The notes under the pieces are model-generated. The model was given only the letters and a program-made list of their open reading frames with translations. It had not been told where the DNA came from and ran no database searches. This document shows, piece after piece, positions 53,601 through 61,668 of a DNA stretch of 64,000 bases. The stretch is taken from positions 1-64,000 of the forward strand of contig JAXMCI010000040.1 in assembly GCA_046349435.1 (NCBI GenBank). Reading direction: 5' to 3'. Numbering within the stretch: the stretch's first letter is position 1; each line of letters starts with the position of its first letter. Both the position numbers and the translations under genes were made by a program. The stretch comes from JAXMCI01 sp046349435 (GTDB lineage: Bacteria > Pseudomonadota > Alphaproteobacteria > Dongiales > Dongiaceae).

Positions 53601-54152
53601 CACGCCGGCGGCGTGATGGTGGCGCCCGGCCTCGGTCAGGAGCGCCCAGGCGGCGTAGCGGGCGGCCAGCGCGAGGTCCTCGCCATGCGCCGCCTCGTCG
53701 TCCATCCAGCCCATCACCGCGCGGGCGAAGGCGAGCTCGGAGAAGGGCGCGCCGAAGCGCAGCGACAGCGCGGCCGCCAGCGCCTCGGGATCGAAGGTCT
53801 CGGCCTCCTCCGGCCGGTGGGCGCGGGCGGCGCGGCGCTGCACGAAGAGCCGCTTGCAGGCATAGAGCGGCGCCAGCTCGCTGTGCCGCCCCGCCAGCTC
53901 GGCGATCTCGCGCTCGATGCCGAACAGGCGGCCGACGAACGCCTCGAGATGCGGGGCGACGGCGAGCAGCAGCTCGGATTCCGCCTTGGCGGGCAGCGCG
54001 GCGGGATCGGCCCGGCCGGCCAGCAGCGCCGCCTTCAGGGACGCATCGGCGCCCTCGAGCTCGGCGAGGAACAGCGCGTCGAGCCGGGCGAGGCCGTCGG
54101 CGCGATAGAGGTCGGCGAGGTCGAGGCCGTGGGCGAGATGCAGGTCTGTCAT
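50676..54152 (-). CDS. Large multidomain Fe-S/flavin oxidoreductase
   Basis: A 1158-residue protein. The first 230 residues are helical and unrecognised. Cys244, 247, 255 and 278, then Cys318, 321 and 325 (CNDCMKSC), look like iron-sulfur sites of the kind in GltD/DPYD-type proteins. A pyridine-nucleotide disulfide-type FAD/NAD module follows (VLVVGLGPAGFTLA at 380; VVIGGGLTAIDTA). The last third is a ferredoxin-NADP reductase/PyrK-like module (LLAGGGLGNAVLFSIGRAL) ending in a CMMKEVCAQC...SCF iron-sulfur motif. It probably moves electrons between NAD(P)H and an unidentified partner. No adjacent partner gene. Confidence 0.85.
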   Translation of the reverse strand: MTDLHLAHGLDLADLYRADGLARLDALFLAELEGADASLKAALLAGRADPAALPAKAESELLLAVAPHLEAFVGRLFGIEREIAELAGRHSELAPLYACKRLFVQRRAARAHRPEEAETFDPEALAAALSLRFGAPFSELAFARAVMGWMDDEAAHGEDLALAARYAAWALLTEAGRHHHAAGVLFKAPRKVDPMNLVPAAVAVALHGTRAVELPLDHRRHREGFGLTDPGTDLNGALDQANYCIWCHEQGKDSCSKGLKEKDGRFRKSPFGVTLAGCPLEEKISEFHKLKAEAVPVGALAMIAVDNPMAAGTGHRICNDCMKSCIYQKQEPVDIPQAETRTLKDVLALPWGFEIYGLLTRWNPLNLRRPLPLPESGRKVLVVGLGPAGFTLAHYLLNDGHAVVAVDGLKIEPLPAELSGVTPTGERVPFRAIRDVEALREGLDDRVMAGFGGVAEYGITVRWDKNFLKMIRLLLERRAAFAMFGGVRLGGTLTLEQAFAQGFDHVALALGAGKPTFLSLPNALAPGVRMASDFLMALQLTGAAKAESVANLQLRLPAVVIGGGLTAIDTATEAMAYYPVQVEKFLARFETLAAEQGEAALRRRWSPAEAAIAEEFLAHGRAIRAERQAASREGRAPRLQQLLDGWGGVTIAYRRRLIDAPSYTLNHEEVEKALQEGIRFAENLTPVAIEVDGVGHAAAIRLEHADRTAVTLPARAVLVAAGTRPNTVLAREDPEHVLLDGQYFRAVDEDGNPAAPEKLAKPSAVRVLQSIRGDGRAVSFFGDLHPSFAGNVVKAMGSAKQGWPVLSRMLARLPAPASAEPAAAFLARFNDLLRPTVHAVNRLTPTIVEVVVRAPLAAAAFQPGEFYRLQNFETLAPRIDGTRLAMEGLALTGAWTDLERGLVGTIVLEMGGSSDLCVLLRPGEPVILMGPTGSPTETPAGETVLLAGGGLGNAVLFSIGRALRAAGSKVLYFAGYKRLQDRYKVPEIEAAADVVVWASDEAPGFAPGRPQDSSFVGNIVEAMVAYQEGRLGPHPIDLAEVDRIIAIGSDGMMAAVGAARHGVLAQWLKPQHHAVGSINSPMQCMMKEVCAQCLQTHRDPVTGVETVVFSCFNQDQPLDNVDFRVLRGRLGQNGAQEKLTAAWIDRCLTRLDQRRAAE

Positions 54153-54456
54153 GGTCCGGAGCCGGTTCTTCGCACTGCAGCAACCGGCCTGACTGATATG
54201 GCGGCGGGCCGCAATCGGGACAACCGGCAGGCTCTAGCCGAATCCCGGCAAAGGCTCAAGCGAAAGCCTCTCGCAGGTGCGGCATGGCCGGTCTGCGCGG
54301 GACGGGGGAAAGGCGACGGCCGGGATTCCGGCGCAGCCGTGACATTGACGGTCGCGAATTCCGGTAGCAACCTGCCGGAATTCGGCGGGGCGTTGCCGCG
54401 GGATGCGTGCGAGCGGGGGGCTCCGCCGCGCCGACGACCGGGAGGCAGGGACGACA
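54153..54456. other. Divergent intergenic region, 304 bp
   Basis: It holds the 5' regions of the oxidoreductase and HdeD genes and a perfect inverted repeat at 54356-54383. No gene is supported. Confidence 0.5.
54356..54383. promoter_or_regulatory. Perfect inverted repeat upstream of HdeD gene
   Basis: GAATTCCGG and CCGGAATTC are 9-bp arms with a 10-bp spacer, 74 bp upstream of the HdeD start. Operator or mRNA hairpin. Confidence 0.45.
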
Positions 54457-55002
54457 ATGACAGCAGAATTCGCCGGATCGACCGCCGGGCGCACGCAGCC
54501 GATGTGGCTCTGCCTGCTGCTCGGCCTGGTGTTCATCGTGGTCGGGATCGTCGTTCTCGGCGACGTCGTGGGGGCGACGCTGCTCAGCGCCATGCTGATC
54601 GGCCTCTGCGCCATCGCCGGCGGCCTGTTCGAGCTGCTTCACGCCTTCTGGACGAAGGGATGGGGCGGGCTCGTCGTCCACATCCTGCTCGGGCTGCTCT
54701 ACGTCGCCGGCGGCATCGTCCTGGTCAGCCAGCCGGCATCCGGCGCGGCCTTCCTGACCTGGGTGCTGGGCGTCGTCATCCTGACCTCGGGCATCGTCCG
54801 CACGGTGATCGGCTTCCGCCGCCTGGCGGAATTCGGCTGGCTGCTGCTGGTCTCCGGGATCTTCGGGATCGTCGCCGGCCTCGTCATCCTCTCGGGATGG
54901 CCGGTGACCGGGCTCTGGGTGATCGGCTTCCTGATCGGCGTCGATCTCGTGCTGCACGGCGTCGGCTGGCTGGCGCTGGCGCTGCGGCCGGCGGCCGCGT
55001 AG
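54457..55002 (+). CDS. HdeD-family membrane protein
   Basis: A 181-residue protein with six predicted spans arranged as tandem hairpins (LLGLVFIVVGIVVLGDVV; MLIGLCAIAGGLFELLHAFW; ILLGLLYVAGGIVLVSQP), typical of the HdeD/DUF308 acid-resistance membrane family. Function outside acid stress is unknown. The ATG at 54457 follows GGGAGGCAGGG. Confidence 0.88.
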   Translation: MTAEFAGSTAGRTQPMWLCLLLGLVFIVVGIVVLGDVVGATLLSAMLIGLCAIAGGLFELLHAFWTKGWGGLVVHILLGLLYVAGGIVLVSQPASGAAFLTWVLGVVILTSGIVRTVIGFRRLAEFGWLLLVSGIFGIVAGLVILSGWPVTGLWVIGFLIGVDLVLHGVGWLALALRPAAA

Positions 55003-55030
55003 CCGCCGCGTAGCGCCGCAGCCGCCCCCC

Positions 55031-57582
55031 TCACAGCAGCGGGTCGACCGGCTCGCTCTCCAGCGCCAGCACGGCCAGCACGCACTCATGGACCCGGCGC
55101 AGCGGCTCGCGCCGGACGAAGCGCTCGAGCCCCTCCAGACCGAGGGCGAGCTCGCGCAGCGCCAGGCCGCGCTTGGCCCCGAGGCTGCGCCGGCGCAGCC
55201 GCTCGAGATGCTCCGGCAGCGTGTAGTCCGGGCCGTAGATGATGCGCAGATACTCCCGGCCGCGGCACTTCACGGCGGGCTGCAGCAGGCCCTTGCGGCC
55301 GCGCGCCAGGAAGTCGAGCGGCTTGACCACCATGCCCTCGCCGCCGGCCGCGGTCAGCGCCTCCCACCAGGCGGTGGCAGAAGCGACCGCGCCGGGATCG
55401 CCGAGATCGACCAGCCGGTGCGGCGTGGCGAGCAGCAGCGCCGGATCGGCCGCGGCCAGGGCGGCGAGCTGCGCGAGATGCCAGTCATGCGGCCGGTCGG
55501 CATGGACGGCGCCCTCGCTGGCCAGCAGGTGGAAGGGGGCCAGCCGCAGGTCGGCGATGCCGTCGACCGGCCGGGCATAGCCCCGCCAGGCGCGGTCATA
55601 GGCGGCTGCGTTGTCCGCCCGCAGCGCCAGCCGGGCGGGAAGATCGCCCATCGCCACGCCGCGGGCCGCCGCCGCATCCGCCAGCCCGACCGCCGCGGCG
55701 GTGGCGGCGACCGCGGCCTCGCCGACCGGGCGATACTGCGCGTCGATCAGCCCCTGGGCCTTGGCGGACCAGGGCATCAGCTCGGCGTCGAGCACCAGCC
55801 AGTCGCTGTCGAGCGTCGCCCACAAGCCGCTCGCCTCGGCCGCGGCGGCGACGCGGGCGATCAGCCCCGCCTCGAGCGCGTCCTCGGCGAAGAAGGGCCG
55901 GCCGGTGCGGCTGTGGACGATCCCGGCCTTGCCGTCCTCGACCCCGAAGCGCCGGCGGGCCGCGGCGGCGTCGCGCGCCACCACCAGCACGGCACGGCTG
56001 CCCATGTGCTTCTCCTCGGCTACCACCCGCGCGACGCCGGCCGCGGCGAAGTAGCCGAAGGCCTCGTCGGGATGCTCGAGCAGGCCGGGCCGGGCGGTCG
56101 TCTCAGGCGGCGACATGGTGGGCGGCAGGTAGACGAGCCAGCGCGGGTCGATGGCGAAGCGGCCCATCGCCTCGAGCGCGGCGGCGGCGTTCTCCGCCTC
56201 GATGCGCACGGTGCCGAGCAGCCGCGTCGAGACCGTCCGCTTGCCCTCGAACTCGGCGATGTCGAGCATCGCGTCGGCCACCTGCTGGCCGCTGCCGCCG
56301 GCCTCCGCCGCCCCCAGGGCCGGGCCGGCGCCATGTAGATGCGCGCCGCTGCGACCTCGACCAGCGCGCGCTCGGGATAGCGCAGCGCGGTCAGCTTGCC
56401 GCCGAAGACGCAGCCGGTGTCGATGCAGATGGTGTTGTTGACCCACTCCGCCGCCGGCGTCGGGGTGTGGCCGTAGACGACCATCGCGCGGCCGCGATAG
56501 GCGGCCGCCCAGTCGAGCCGCACCGGCAGGCCGAAATCGTCGATCTCCCCGGTGGTCTCGCCATAGAGCGCGAAGGCGCGCACCGCGCCCGAGCCGCGGC
56601 CCTGCATCTCCTCCTTCATGCCGGCATGGGCGACCACCAGCCGGCCCTCGTCGAGCCAGAGGTGGCTGGTGAGCCCGTCGAGGAAGCGGCTCGCCTGGGC
56701 GCAGAGGGCGCCGCGCTCGTCCTCGGGCAGGGCCTCGAGCTGGGCCAGCGTCTCGGCGAGGCCATGCGCCACCTTGACCTCCTTGCCGGCCAGCTTGCGC
56801 ACCAGCTTGAGGTCGTGGTTGCCGGGCACGGCGAGCGCGCTGCCCGCCGCCGCCATCGCCATTACCAGCCGCAGCACGCCAGGGGAGTCGGGCCCGCGAT
56901 CGACCAGGTCGCCGAGGAAGATCGCGCGCCGGCCCTCGGGGTGGACGGGCGTCCCGTCCGCGCCCGCGGCGTAGCCGAGCCGGTCGAGCAGCGCCTCGAG
57001 CTCGGCGCGGCAGCCATGGACGTCGCCGATGATGTCGAACGGCCCGCGCTCGCCGCGGCGGTCGCACCAGAGCGGCTCGCGCACGACCGTGGCGGCGTCG
57101 ACCGCCTCGACCCCGCGCAGGATGTCGACGCGGCGGAAGCCCTCGCGCTGCAGGCCGCGCAGCGAGCCGCGCAGGCGGCGCACCTGGTCGCCGACCACCC
57201 GGGCGGCGATGCGGCGGTCGGGCCGCGCCCGGTTGCGCGCCAGGCAGACCTCCTCGGGCAGGTCGAAGACGATCGCCGTCGGCAGCGCGTGATGGCGGCG
57301 CGCCAGCTCGACCAGCCTGCGGCGATCCTCGGCGCGCACGCTGGTCGCGTCGATCACCGTCAGGCGGCGCCGCGCCAGACGCTTCGCCGCGATCGCCTCG
57401 ACCAGGGCGAAGGCGTCGGCGGTGGCGCTCTGGTCGGTCTCGTCGTCGCTGACCAGCGCGCGGCAGCGATCGGAGGAGACGATCTCGGTCGGCAGGAAAT
57501 GGCGCGCCGCGAAGGTCGACTTGCCCGAGCCGGTGGCGCCGACCAGCACGACCAGCGAGAAGTCGGGGACGGTCAGCTGCAT
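55031..57582 (-). pseudogene. pnkp: Bacterial polynucleotide kinase-phosphatase-ligase Pnkp, with one frameshift
   Basis: Trifunctional RNA repair enzyme. The N-terminal kinase has P-loop GATGSGKS (residues 15-22). The central metallophosphoesterase has DIIGDVHG, GDLVDRGPDS, PGNHD and YGHTP. The C-terminal ligase-like adenylyltransferase has motif I EEKHMGSR, EGMVVKP and VKCRGREYLRIIYGPDY. The kinase-phosphatase part is in one frame and the adenylyltransferase part in another. The switch is at a C5 run on the plus strand (56311-56315). One extra base there restores an 850-codon gene of normal Pnkp length. This may be a real mutation, a sequencing error or slippage. It overlaps hen1 by 10 bp. 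Confidence 0.88.
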
Positions 57583-58931
57583 GTGAAGAGCCCCATCTGG
57601 GTCGGCGGCCCGAGCTCGGGGTCGGCCTCGCCGATGCCCTCGAAGGCGACCGCGTAGCCGAACTGCGCGGCGACCCGCCCGGCCCAGGCGCGGAACTGGT
57701 CGCGCGTCCATTCGAAGCGGTGGTCCTCGTGGCGCAGCCCGCCGGCGGCGAGATCGGGGTAGCGCGCATTGTGCTCGGCATTGGGCGTGGTCAGTACCAC
57801 CACCCGCGGGCGCGCCACGCCGAAGACGGCGTCGGCGAGCGCGCCGAGCCGGGCCGGGTCGACATGCTCGACGACCTCGACCAGCGCGGCGGCGTCGAAG
57901 CCGGCCAGCCGGCGGTCGCGATAGGTGAGCGCGCCATGGCGCAGCTCGATGCGCCGGCGCTGCGCCTCGCTCATCTCCCCGAGATGCAGCCGGTCGGCGG
58001 CGATCGCCAGCTCGCGGCTGGCGATGTCGACGCCGACGATGCGCTCGAACTGCCGGTCGCGCAGCAGCAGGGCCAGCAGCCTGCCGCTGCCGCAGCGGAG
58101 ATCGAGCACCGAGCGGGCGCCCGACGCCTTGAGCGCGGCGGCGACGCGCTCCAGCCGCTCGTCGTTGAGCCGGCGGGCCGGCGCTCCGGCGGGCTCCGCC
58201 GCACCTTCCGGCTCGGCCGGCGCTTCCTCGGCAACCTCGAGCCGCGCCAGCGCCGCCCGGGCCAGCCGGCCCTGGTGCTTGAGATAGCGCCGCGCGATCA
58301 GCTCGCGCGCGGGATGCCGCGGCAGCCAGCCCTCGCCGTGGCGCAGCAGCTTCTCGATCTCGTCCTCGCCGACCCAGTAGTGCTTCTCGTCGTCGAGCAC
58401 CGGGATCAGCACGTAGAGATGGGTGAGCAGCCGCGAGAGGACCGTCTCGGCCGCCAGCGTCACGTCCCAATATGCGCCGTCGCCGATGCGCGTCGCCTCG
58501 AGGGCGTAGCCGAGCGGCTCGAACAGGGCCTGCGCCAGCGCCAGGCCGCCGCGGCAGCGCAGCGGCATCAGCCGGGCCCGCAGCGGGATCGCCGCCTCGG
58601 CCAGCCCCGGCCGCTGCTCGCAGTTGCCCGCCAGCGCCGTGCCGTAGGCCCGGCGCAGCGCGACGCTGAGCAGCGAGGAGGCGGCGTAGGGCCGGTCGTT
58701 GACGTACTGGTCGAGCATGCCGCCGGCCCCGCCCGGCCGCCCGCGCACCAGCGCCACCGGGTCGACGTCGAGCAGCAGCGCCGCCGTGCAACGAGCGGCG
58801 TCGGCCTCGGGATAGAAGACGTGCGCCGCCCCGAAGGGCAGCTCGACCGACTGGTGCCGCTGGGGATGCTTGTGCAGCAGGAAGCCCAGGTCGGTCGCCG
58901 GCTGGTGGGTGGTGGTCAGGGTGAGAAGCAT
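57573..58931 (-). CDS. hen1: 3'-terminal RNA ribose 2'-O-methyltransferase Hen1
   Basis: A 452-residue protein that marks repaired RNA 3' ends by 2'-O-methylation in the Pnkp-Hen1 pathway. The N-terminal half (LLHKHPQRHQSVELPFGAAHVFYPEA) is the ligase-stimulating domain. The methyltransferase half has SAM motif VLDLRCGSGRLLALL and the metal-binding EVVEHVDP and HEDHRFEWTRDQFRAW motifs. Length is normal. It precedes Pnkp, with overlapping ends. Confidence 0.93.
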   Translation of the reverse strand: MLLTLTTTHQPATDLGFLLHKHPQRHQSVELPFGAAHVFYPEADAARCTAALLLDVDPVALVRGRPGGAGGMLDQYVNDRPYAASSLLSVALRRAYGTALAGNCEQRPGLAEAAIPLRARLMPLRCRGGLALAQALFEPLGYALEATRIGDGAYWDVTLAAETVLSRLLTHLYVLIPVLDDEKHYWVGEDEIEKLLRHGEGWLPRHPARELIARRYLKHQGRLARAALARLEVAEEAPAEPEGAAEPAGAPARRLNDERLERVAAALKASGARSVLDLRCGSGRLLALLLRDRQFERIVGVDIASRELAIAADRLHLGEMSEAQRRRIELRHGALTYRDRRLAGFDAAALVEVVEHVDPARLGALADAVFGVARPRVVVLTTPNAEHNARYPDLAAGGLRHEDHRFEWTRDQFRAWAGRVAAQFGYAVAFEGIGEADPELGPPTQMGLFTCS

Positions 58932-58953
58932 GGGTGCGTTCCGATGGCCGCTT

Positions 58954-59337
58954 TCACTTGATGGCCGCCAGCTCGGCGAGCCGGCGCTGCAGGTAGGCGA
59001 AGGTGCGGGGGCAGCGGTTCGGCATGTCGGACATGCCCGTGCCCAGCCCGTCGAGCGGCAGCACGACGGGACCGCCCTGGCCCAGCCGCGTCACGACCGG
59101 CGCCAGATCCTCGTCCAGGCTGGCGCAGTTCGCCGCGTAGTCCGCGTCCGACCAGTACGCCGCGTCCTCGCGGCTCGGCCGCTTCTTCGTGCGAACCCCG
59201 ATCGCGTTCGGCTCGCCCCGCATCTCGCCCGCCTGCCCACCCTGGCCGCGGCGCTCGTCATTGTCGCCGAAGGCGTAGAGCACGCTCGGGTTGGCGCGCA
59301 GGTCCTCACGCAGGATGCGCTTCTGGTAGATGATCAT
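58954..59337 (-). CDS. DUF7831-like protein of the RNA-repair operon
   Basis: A 127-residue protein: MIIYQKRILREDLRANPSVLYAFGDNDERRGQGGQAGEMRGEPNAIG, then a conserved LPLDGLGTGMSDMPNRCPRTF end. The GDN..RRG.GGQA..MRGEPNAIG signature is a small family common in phages and bacteria that I identify tentatively as DUF7831. Function unknown; the glycine-rich pattern suggests nucleotide binding. Its stop is 22 bp from hen1, so the genes are co-transcribed. Confidence 0.72.
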   Translation of the reverse strand: MIIYQKRILREDLRANPSVLYAFGDNDERRGQGGQAGEMRGEPNAIGVRTKKRPSREDAAYWSDADYAANCASLDEDLAPVVTRLGQGGPVVLPLDGLGTGMSDMPNRCPRTFAYLQRRLAELAAIK

Positions 59338-59596
59338 CGCAGGTGATTCCCCGAAAGGCGGGCGATCAACGCCGGTAGTGCTGGCGGTCGACGAAACCGG
59401 TCCGAGGTCAGGCAGCAGGCCTTGAAACCGGCGGCCGGAGCCGCAGGGGCAGGGGTCGCGGCGCCCGAGCTTCTCGATCAGCTCCTTGTCGCCGTGGACA
59501 ATCCGCAGGCCGCGCTTGACCTGCCGCTCGGAGTGGAAAGCCCCTCCGGCGCTTGCTCATCGGCTCGAGGCCGAGCTCGTCGTGATTGCGTGACAT
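59334..59596 (-). pseudogene. SEC-C motif protein, broken by two one-base insertions
   Basis: The gene starts ATG 59596 (MSRNHDELGLEPMSKRRRGF). An extra base in a three-base A run on the plus strand (T run on the minus) near 59550 breaks the frame. The middle (SERQVKRGLRIVHGDKELIEKLGRRDPCPCGSGRRF) is intact in the second frame, and a second extra base near 59426 breaks it again just before the final ACC. Correcting both gives a normal zinc-binding SEC-C end (PCPCGSGRRFKACC), followed by a tail whose stop overlaps the next gene's start (ATGA). First gene of the RNA-repair operon. Confidence 0.7.
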
Positions 59597-59684
59597 GACA
59601 CCCTCCTCTCGATCTCGCCCGGAGAACCCGGGCCGATCACCGCGGAGGGCGGAGGTCGGGCGTGGGATCCGGGATCAGGCTGGA

Positions 59685-59725
59685 CGCGGCCGCACGGTCA
59701 TAGTGGCGCCGCGGCTGCGGCCGCG
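59685..59725. repeat. Leader hairpin of the RNA-repair operon
   Basis: CGCGGCCGCA (59685-59694) and TGCGGCCGCG (59716-59725) are perfect 10-bp arms with a 21-nt loop, within the 5' leader between the promoter and the SEC-C gene. Confidence 0.5.
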
Positions 59726-59806
59726 TGGTGCGGGCCGGCTATGCTGGACATGGTCGACATCGTCTGGACGCCTGGAGCTGCCGCGATTCCCGGAACTCGG
59801 GCGCGC

Positions 59807-59835
59807 TCTATAGTCGAGCCGGGCGGCACCGTCAA
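59807..59835 (-). promoter_or_regulatory. Promoter of the SEC-C/DUF7831/hen1/pnkp operon
   Basis: TTGACG (59835-59830), an exact 17-bp spacer and TATAGA (59812-59807) on the minus strand. The -35 box overlaps the last codons of the upstream aldose epimerase gene. A leader of about 200 nt follows. Confidence 0.65.
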
Positions 59836-60827
59836 CCCGTGGTTGCGATCGCCCGTCCATCTCCGTCGACGCCGGTGATGGCGCCCTGCGGCTGCAGCAC
59901 CTGCAGCCGGACCCAGGCGGTGCGCTCGACCCCGGGCTCGAGCGTCAGCAGCTTCACGCCGCGGCGGGCGGTCTCGGCGATGCCGACGCCCGGCCAGGTG
60001 GCGTTGGGCTCCAGCCCGACGAGGCGGGTGATGCCGTGCCAGGGCGGCTCGGCCGTGCCGGCGAGCTCGAGCCAGAGCCAGGCGCAGGGGAAGGTCGCCT
60101 GGTCCCAGGAGAGCGCGACGCCGACGGCGCCGTCGAGGCGGCGGATGGCGAGCCAGGCGCTCTCCATCTCGTGCAGGTAGACGCAGGCGGCGATGCGGTC
60201 GCCCGGGCGGCTGAGGTCGTAGGGCCCGTCGCGGCCGGGCACGAGCGGCCAGGTGCCGGTGGCGCCGCGCCGCAGCGGGTTGGCCGGCGGGTCGTAGGTG
60301 TCCTCGACGGCGACCTTGCAGGGCGGCGCGGCGATCTCCCAGGGCGCGGCGATCAGGTCGGAGCCGAAGGTCGGGTGGTGGCCCCACATCACCTCGACCG
60401 GCCGCTCGCCGAGCAGCCGCACGCTCTCGCGCACCGTGACGAGGTCGTCCTCGACGGCGATCTCGCGCTGCATCTCGATCGGCAGGGTGTAGAGCCGGCG
60501 GCGCAGGTGGAGCCGGTTGCCGTGCTGCTCGGCCGCCCACGGCACCACCGAGGCCTCGCCGTGGAAGCCGTGGAAGGCGCCCTCGTGGCGACAGGCGTCG
60601 CCGCCATTGGGGAACAGCACCGGCCAGCCGCCGGTGTAGCGGGTCAGCCAGGCGATCTCGTCGGCCGCGCCGGCGGTGCCGAGCGGATCGGGCAGCGGGT
60701 CCCAGGGGACGGTGCCGAGCACCGAGAGGCCGCTCGGCCGGTGCCGGATCCCGGTGATGGCGCCGCCGACGCGCGGCGTCACGGTGACGCTGAGCGCGCC
60801 GCTCTGCAGCAGCACCGGGTCGCTCAT
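59832..60827 (-). CDS. Aldose 1-epimerase family protein
   Basis: A 331-residue galactose-mutarotase-fold protein. Likely catalytic histidines are in HGFHGEASV and MWGHHPTFG, and the acidic residue in VGLEPNATWP. It interconverts sugar anomers. It overlaps the permease stop (ATGA), so it belongs to the sugar transport operon and probably processes the imported sugar. Confidence 0.85.
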   Translation of the reverse strand: MSDPVLLQSGALSVTVTPRVGGAITGIRHRPSGLSVLGTVPWDPLPDPLGTAGAADEIAWLTRYTGGWPVLFPNGGDACRHEGAFHGFHGEASVVPWAAEQHGNRLHLRRRLYTLPIEMQREIAVEDDLVTVRESVRLLGERPVEVMWGHHPTFGSDLIAAPWEIAAPPCKVAVEDTYDPPANPLRRGATGTWPLVPGRDGPYDLSRPGDRIAACVYLHEMESAWLAIRRLDGAVGVALSWDQATFPCAWLWLELAGTAEPPWHGITRLVGLEPNATWPGVGIAETARRGVKLLTLEPGVERTAWVRLQVLQPQGAITGVDGDGRAIATTG

Positions 60828-61666
60828 TTCACCGCTCCCGCCATCAGGCCCTGGATGAAGTGCCGCTGGAACACGATGTAGAGGATCATCATCGGCGCGC
60901 TGGCGAAGACCATCCCCGCCATGGTGAGCGGGATCTGCTGCTCGTAGCGCCCCTGGAAGACGCTGATGCCGGCCATCAGCGTGCGCTTGGCGTCGTCCTG
61001 CAGGAAGATGATGGCGATCAGCAGGTCGTTCCAGACATAGAGCGCGTTGACCACCAACAGCGTCAGCAGCGGCGCCATCGACAGCGGCAGCACGATCTTC
61101 CACAGGATCAGCAGGTCGCCGGCCCCGTCGATGCGCGCGGAGTCGAACAGCTCCTTGGGCAGGGTGCGGAAGAAGGTGGTGAGCAGGTAGACCGAGAAGG
61201 GCGTGATCAGCCCGGCATAGATCAGGATGGCGCCATGGTAGGTGCTGATCAGGTCGAGCTGGGTGTAGAGCACGAAGAGCGGCACGATCATCACGACCGG
61301 CGGCACCGCCATCAGCGCCGTGGTGACGGAGAAGAGCAGGCCACGGCCGCGAAAGCGCATGCGCGCGATGGCGAAGGCGCCGAGCGCCGAGACGACCGTG
61401 CTGAGGAGCACCGCGCCGGCCACCAGGATGGCGCTGTTCGCCATCCAGAGGAAGAACGGGCTGTCGAACAGCACCGTGCCGTAGTGGACCAGGGTCGGGT
61501 TCTGCGGCAGGCCCAGCTTGTTGAAGGTGTACTCGTCGAGCCCCTTCAGCGAGGTCAGCAGCATGTAGATGGTCGGCACCAGCGCCAGGAACACGGCGAG
61601 GCAGAGCACGACGTGCTTGACGACGTCGCCGAGCTCGAGCGGCGGCCGGGTGCGGGCGCGGGCCAT
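60824..61666 (-). CDS. Carbohydrate ABC transporter permease (MalG/LacG-like)
   Basis: A 280-residue permease: HVVLCLAVFLALVPTIYMLLTSLKG opening span, GAFAIARMRFRGRGLL, and the EAA-type loop ELFDSARIDGAGDLLILWKIVLPLS. It pairs with the upstream MalF-like permease. Two bases separate it from that gene's stop. Confidence 0.92.
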   Translation of the reverse strand: MARARTRPPLELGDVVKHVVLCLAVFLALVPTIYMLLTSLKGLDEYTFNKLGLPQNPTLVHYGTVLFDSPFFLWMANSAILVAGAVLLSTVVSALGAFAIARMRFRGRGLLFSVTTALMAVPPVVMIVPLFVLYTQLDLISTYHGAILIYAGLITPFSVYLLTTFFRTLPKELFDSARIDGAGDLLILWKIVLPLSMAPLLTLLVVNALYVWNDLLIAIIFLQDDAKRTLMAGISVFQGRYEQQIPLTMAGMVFASAPMMILYIVFQRHFIQGLMAGAVK

Positions 61667-61668
61667 GG

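Noticed and set aside
50649..55013. A 1450-codon open frame on the plus strand opposite the large oxidoreductase
   Set aside because: Its translation is a low-complexity shadow of the oxidoreductase gene and shows no domain.
56305..56325. Programmed -1 frameshift in Pnkp
   Set aside because: The run does not form a standard slippery heptamer in the zero frame and family members are single-frame, so mutation or error is simpler; slippage is left only as an option.
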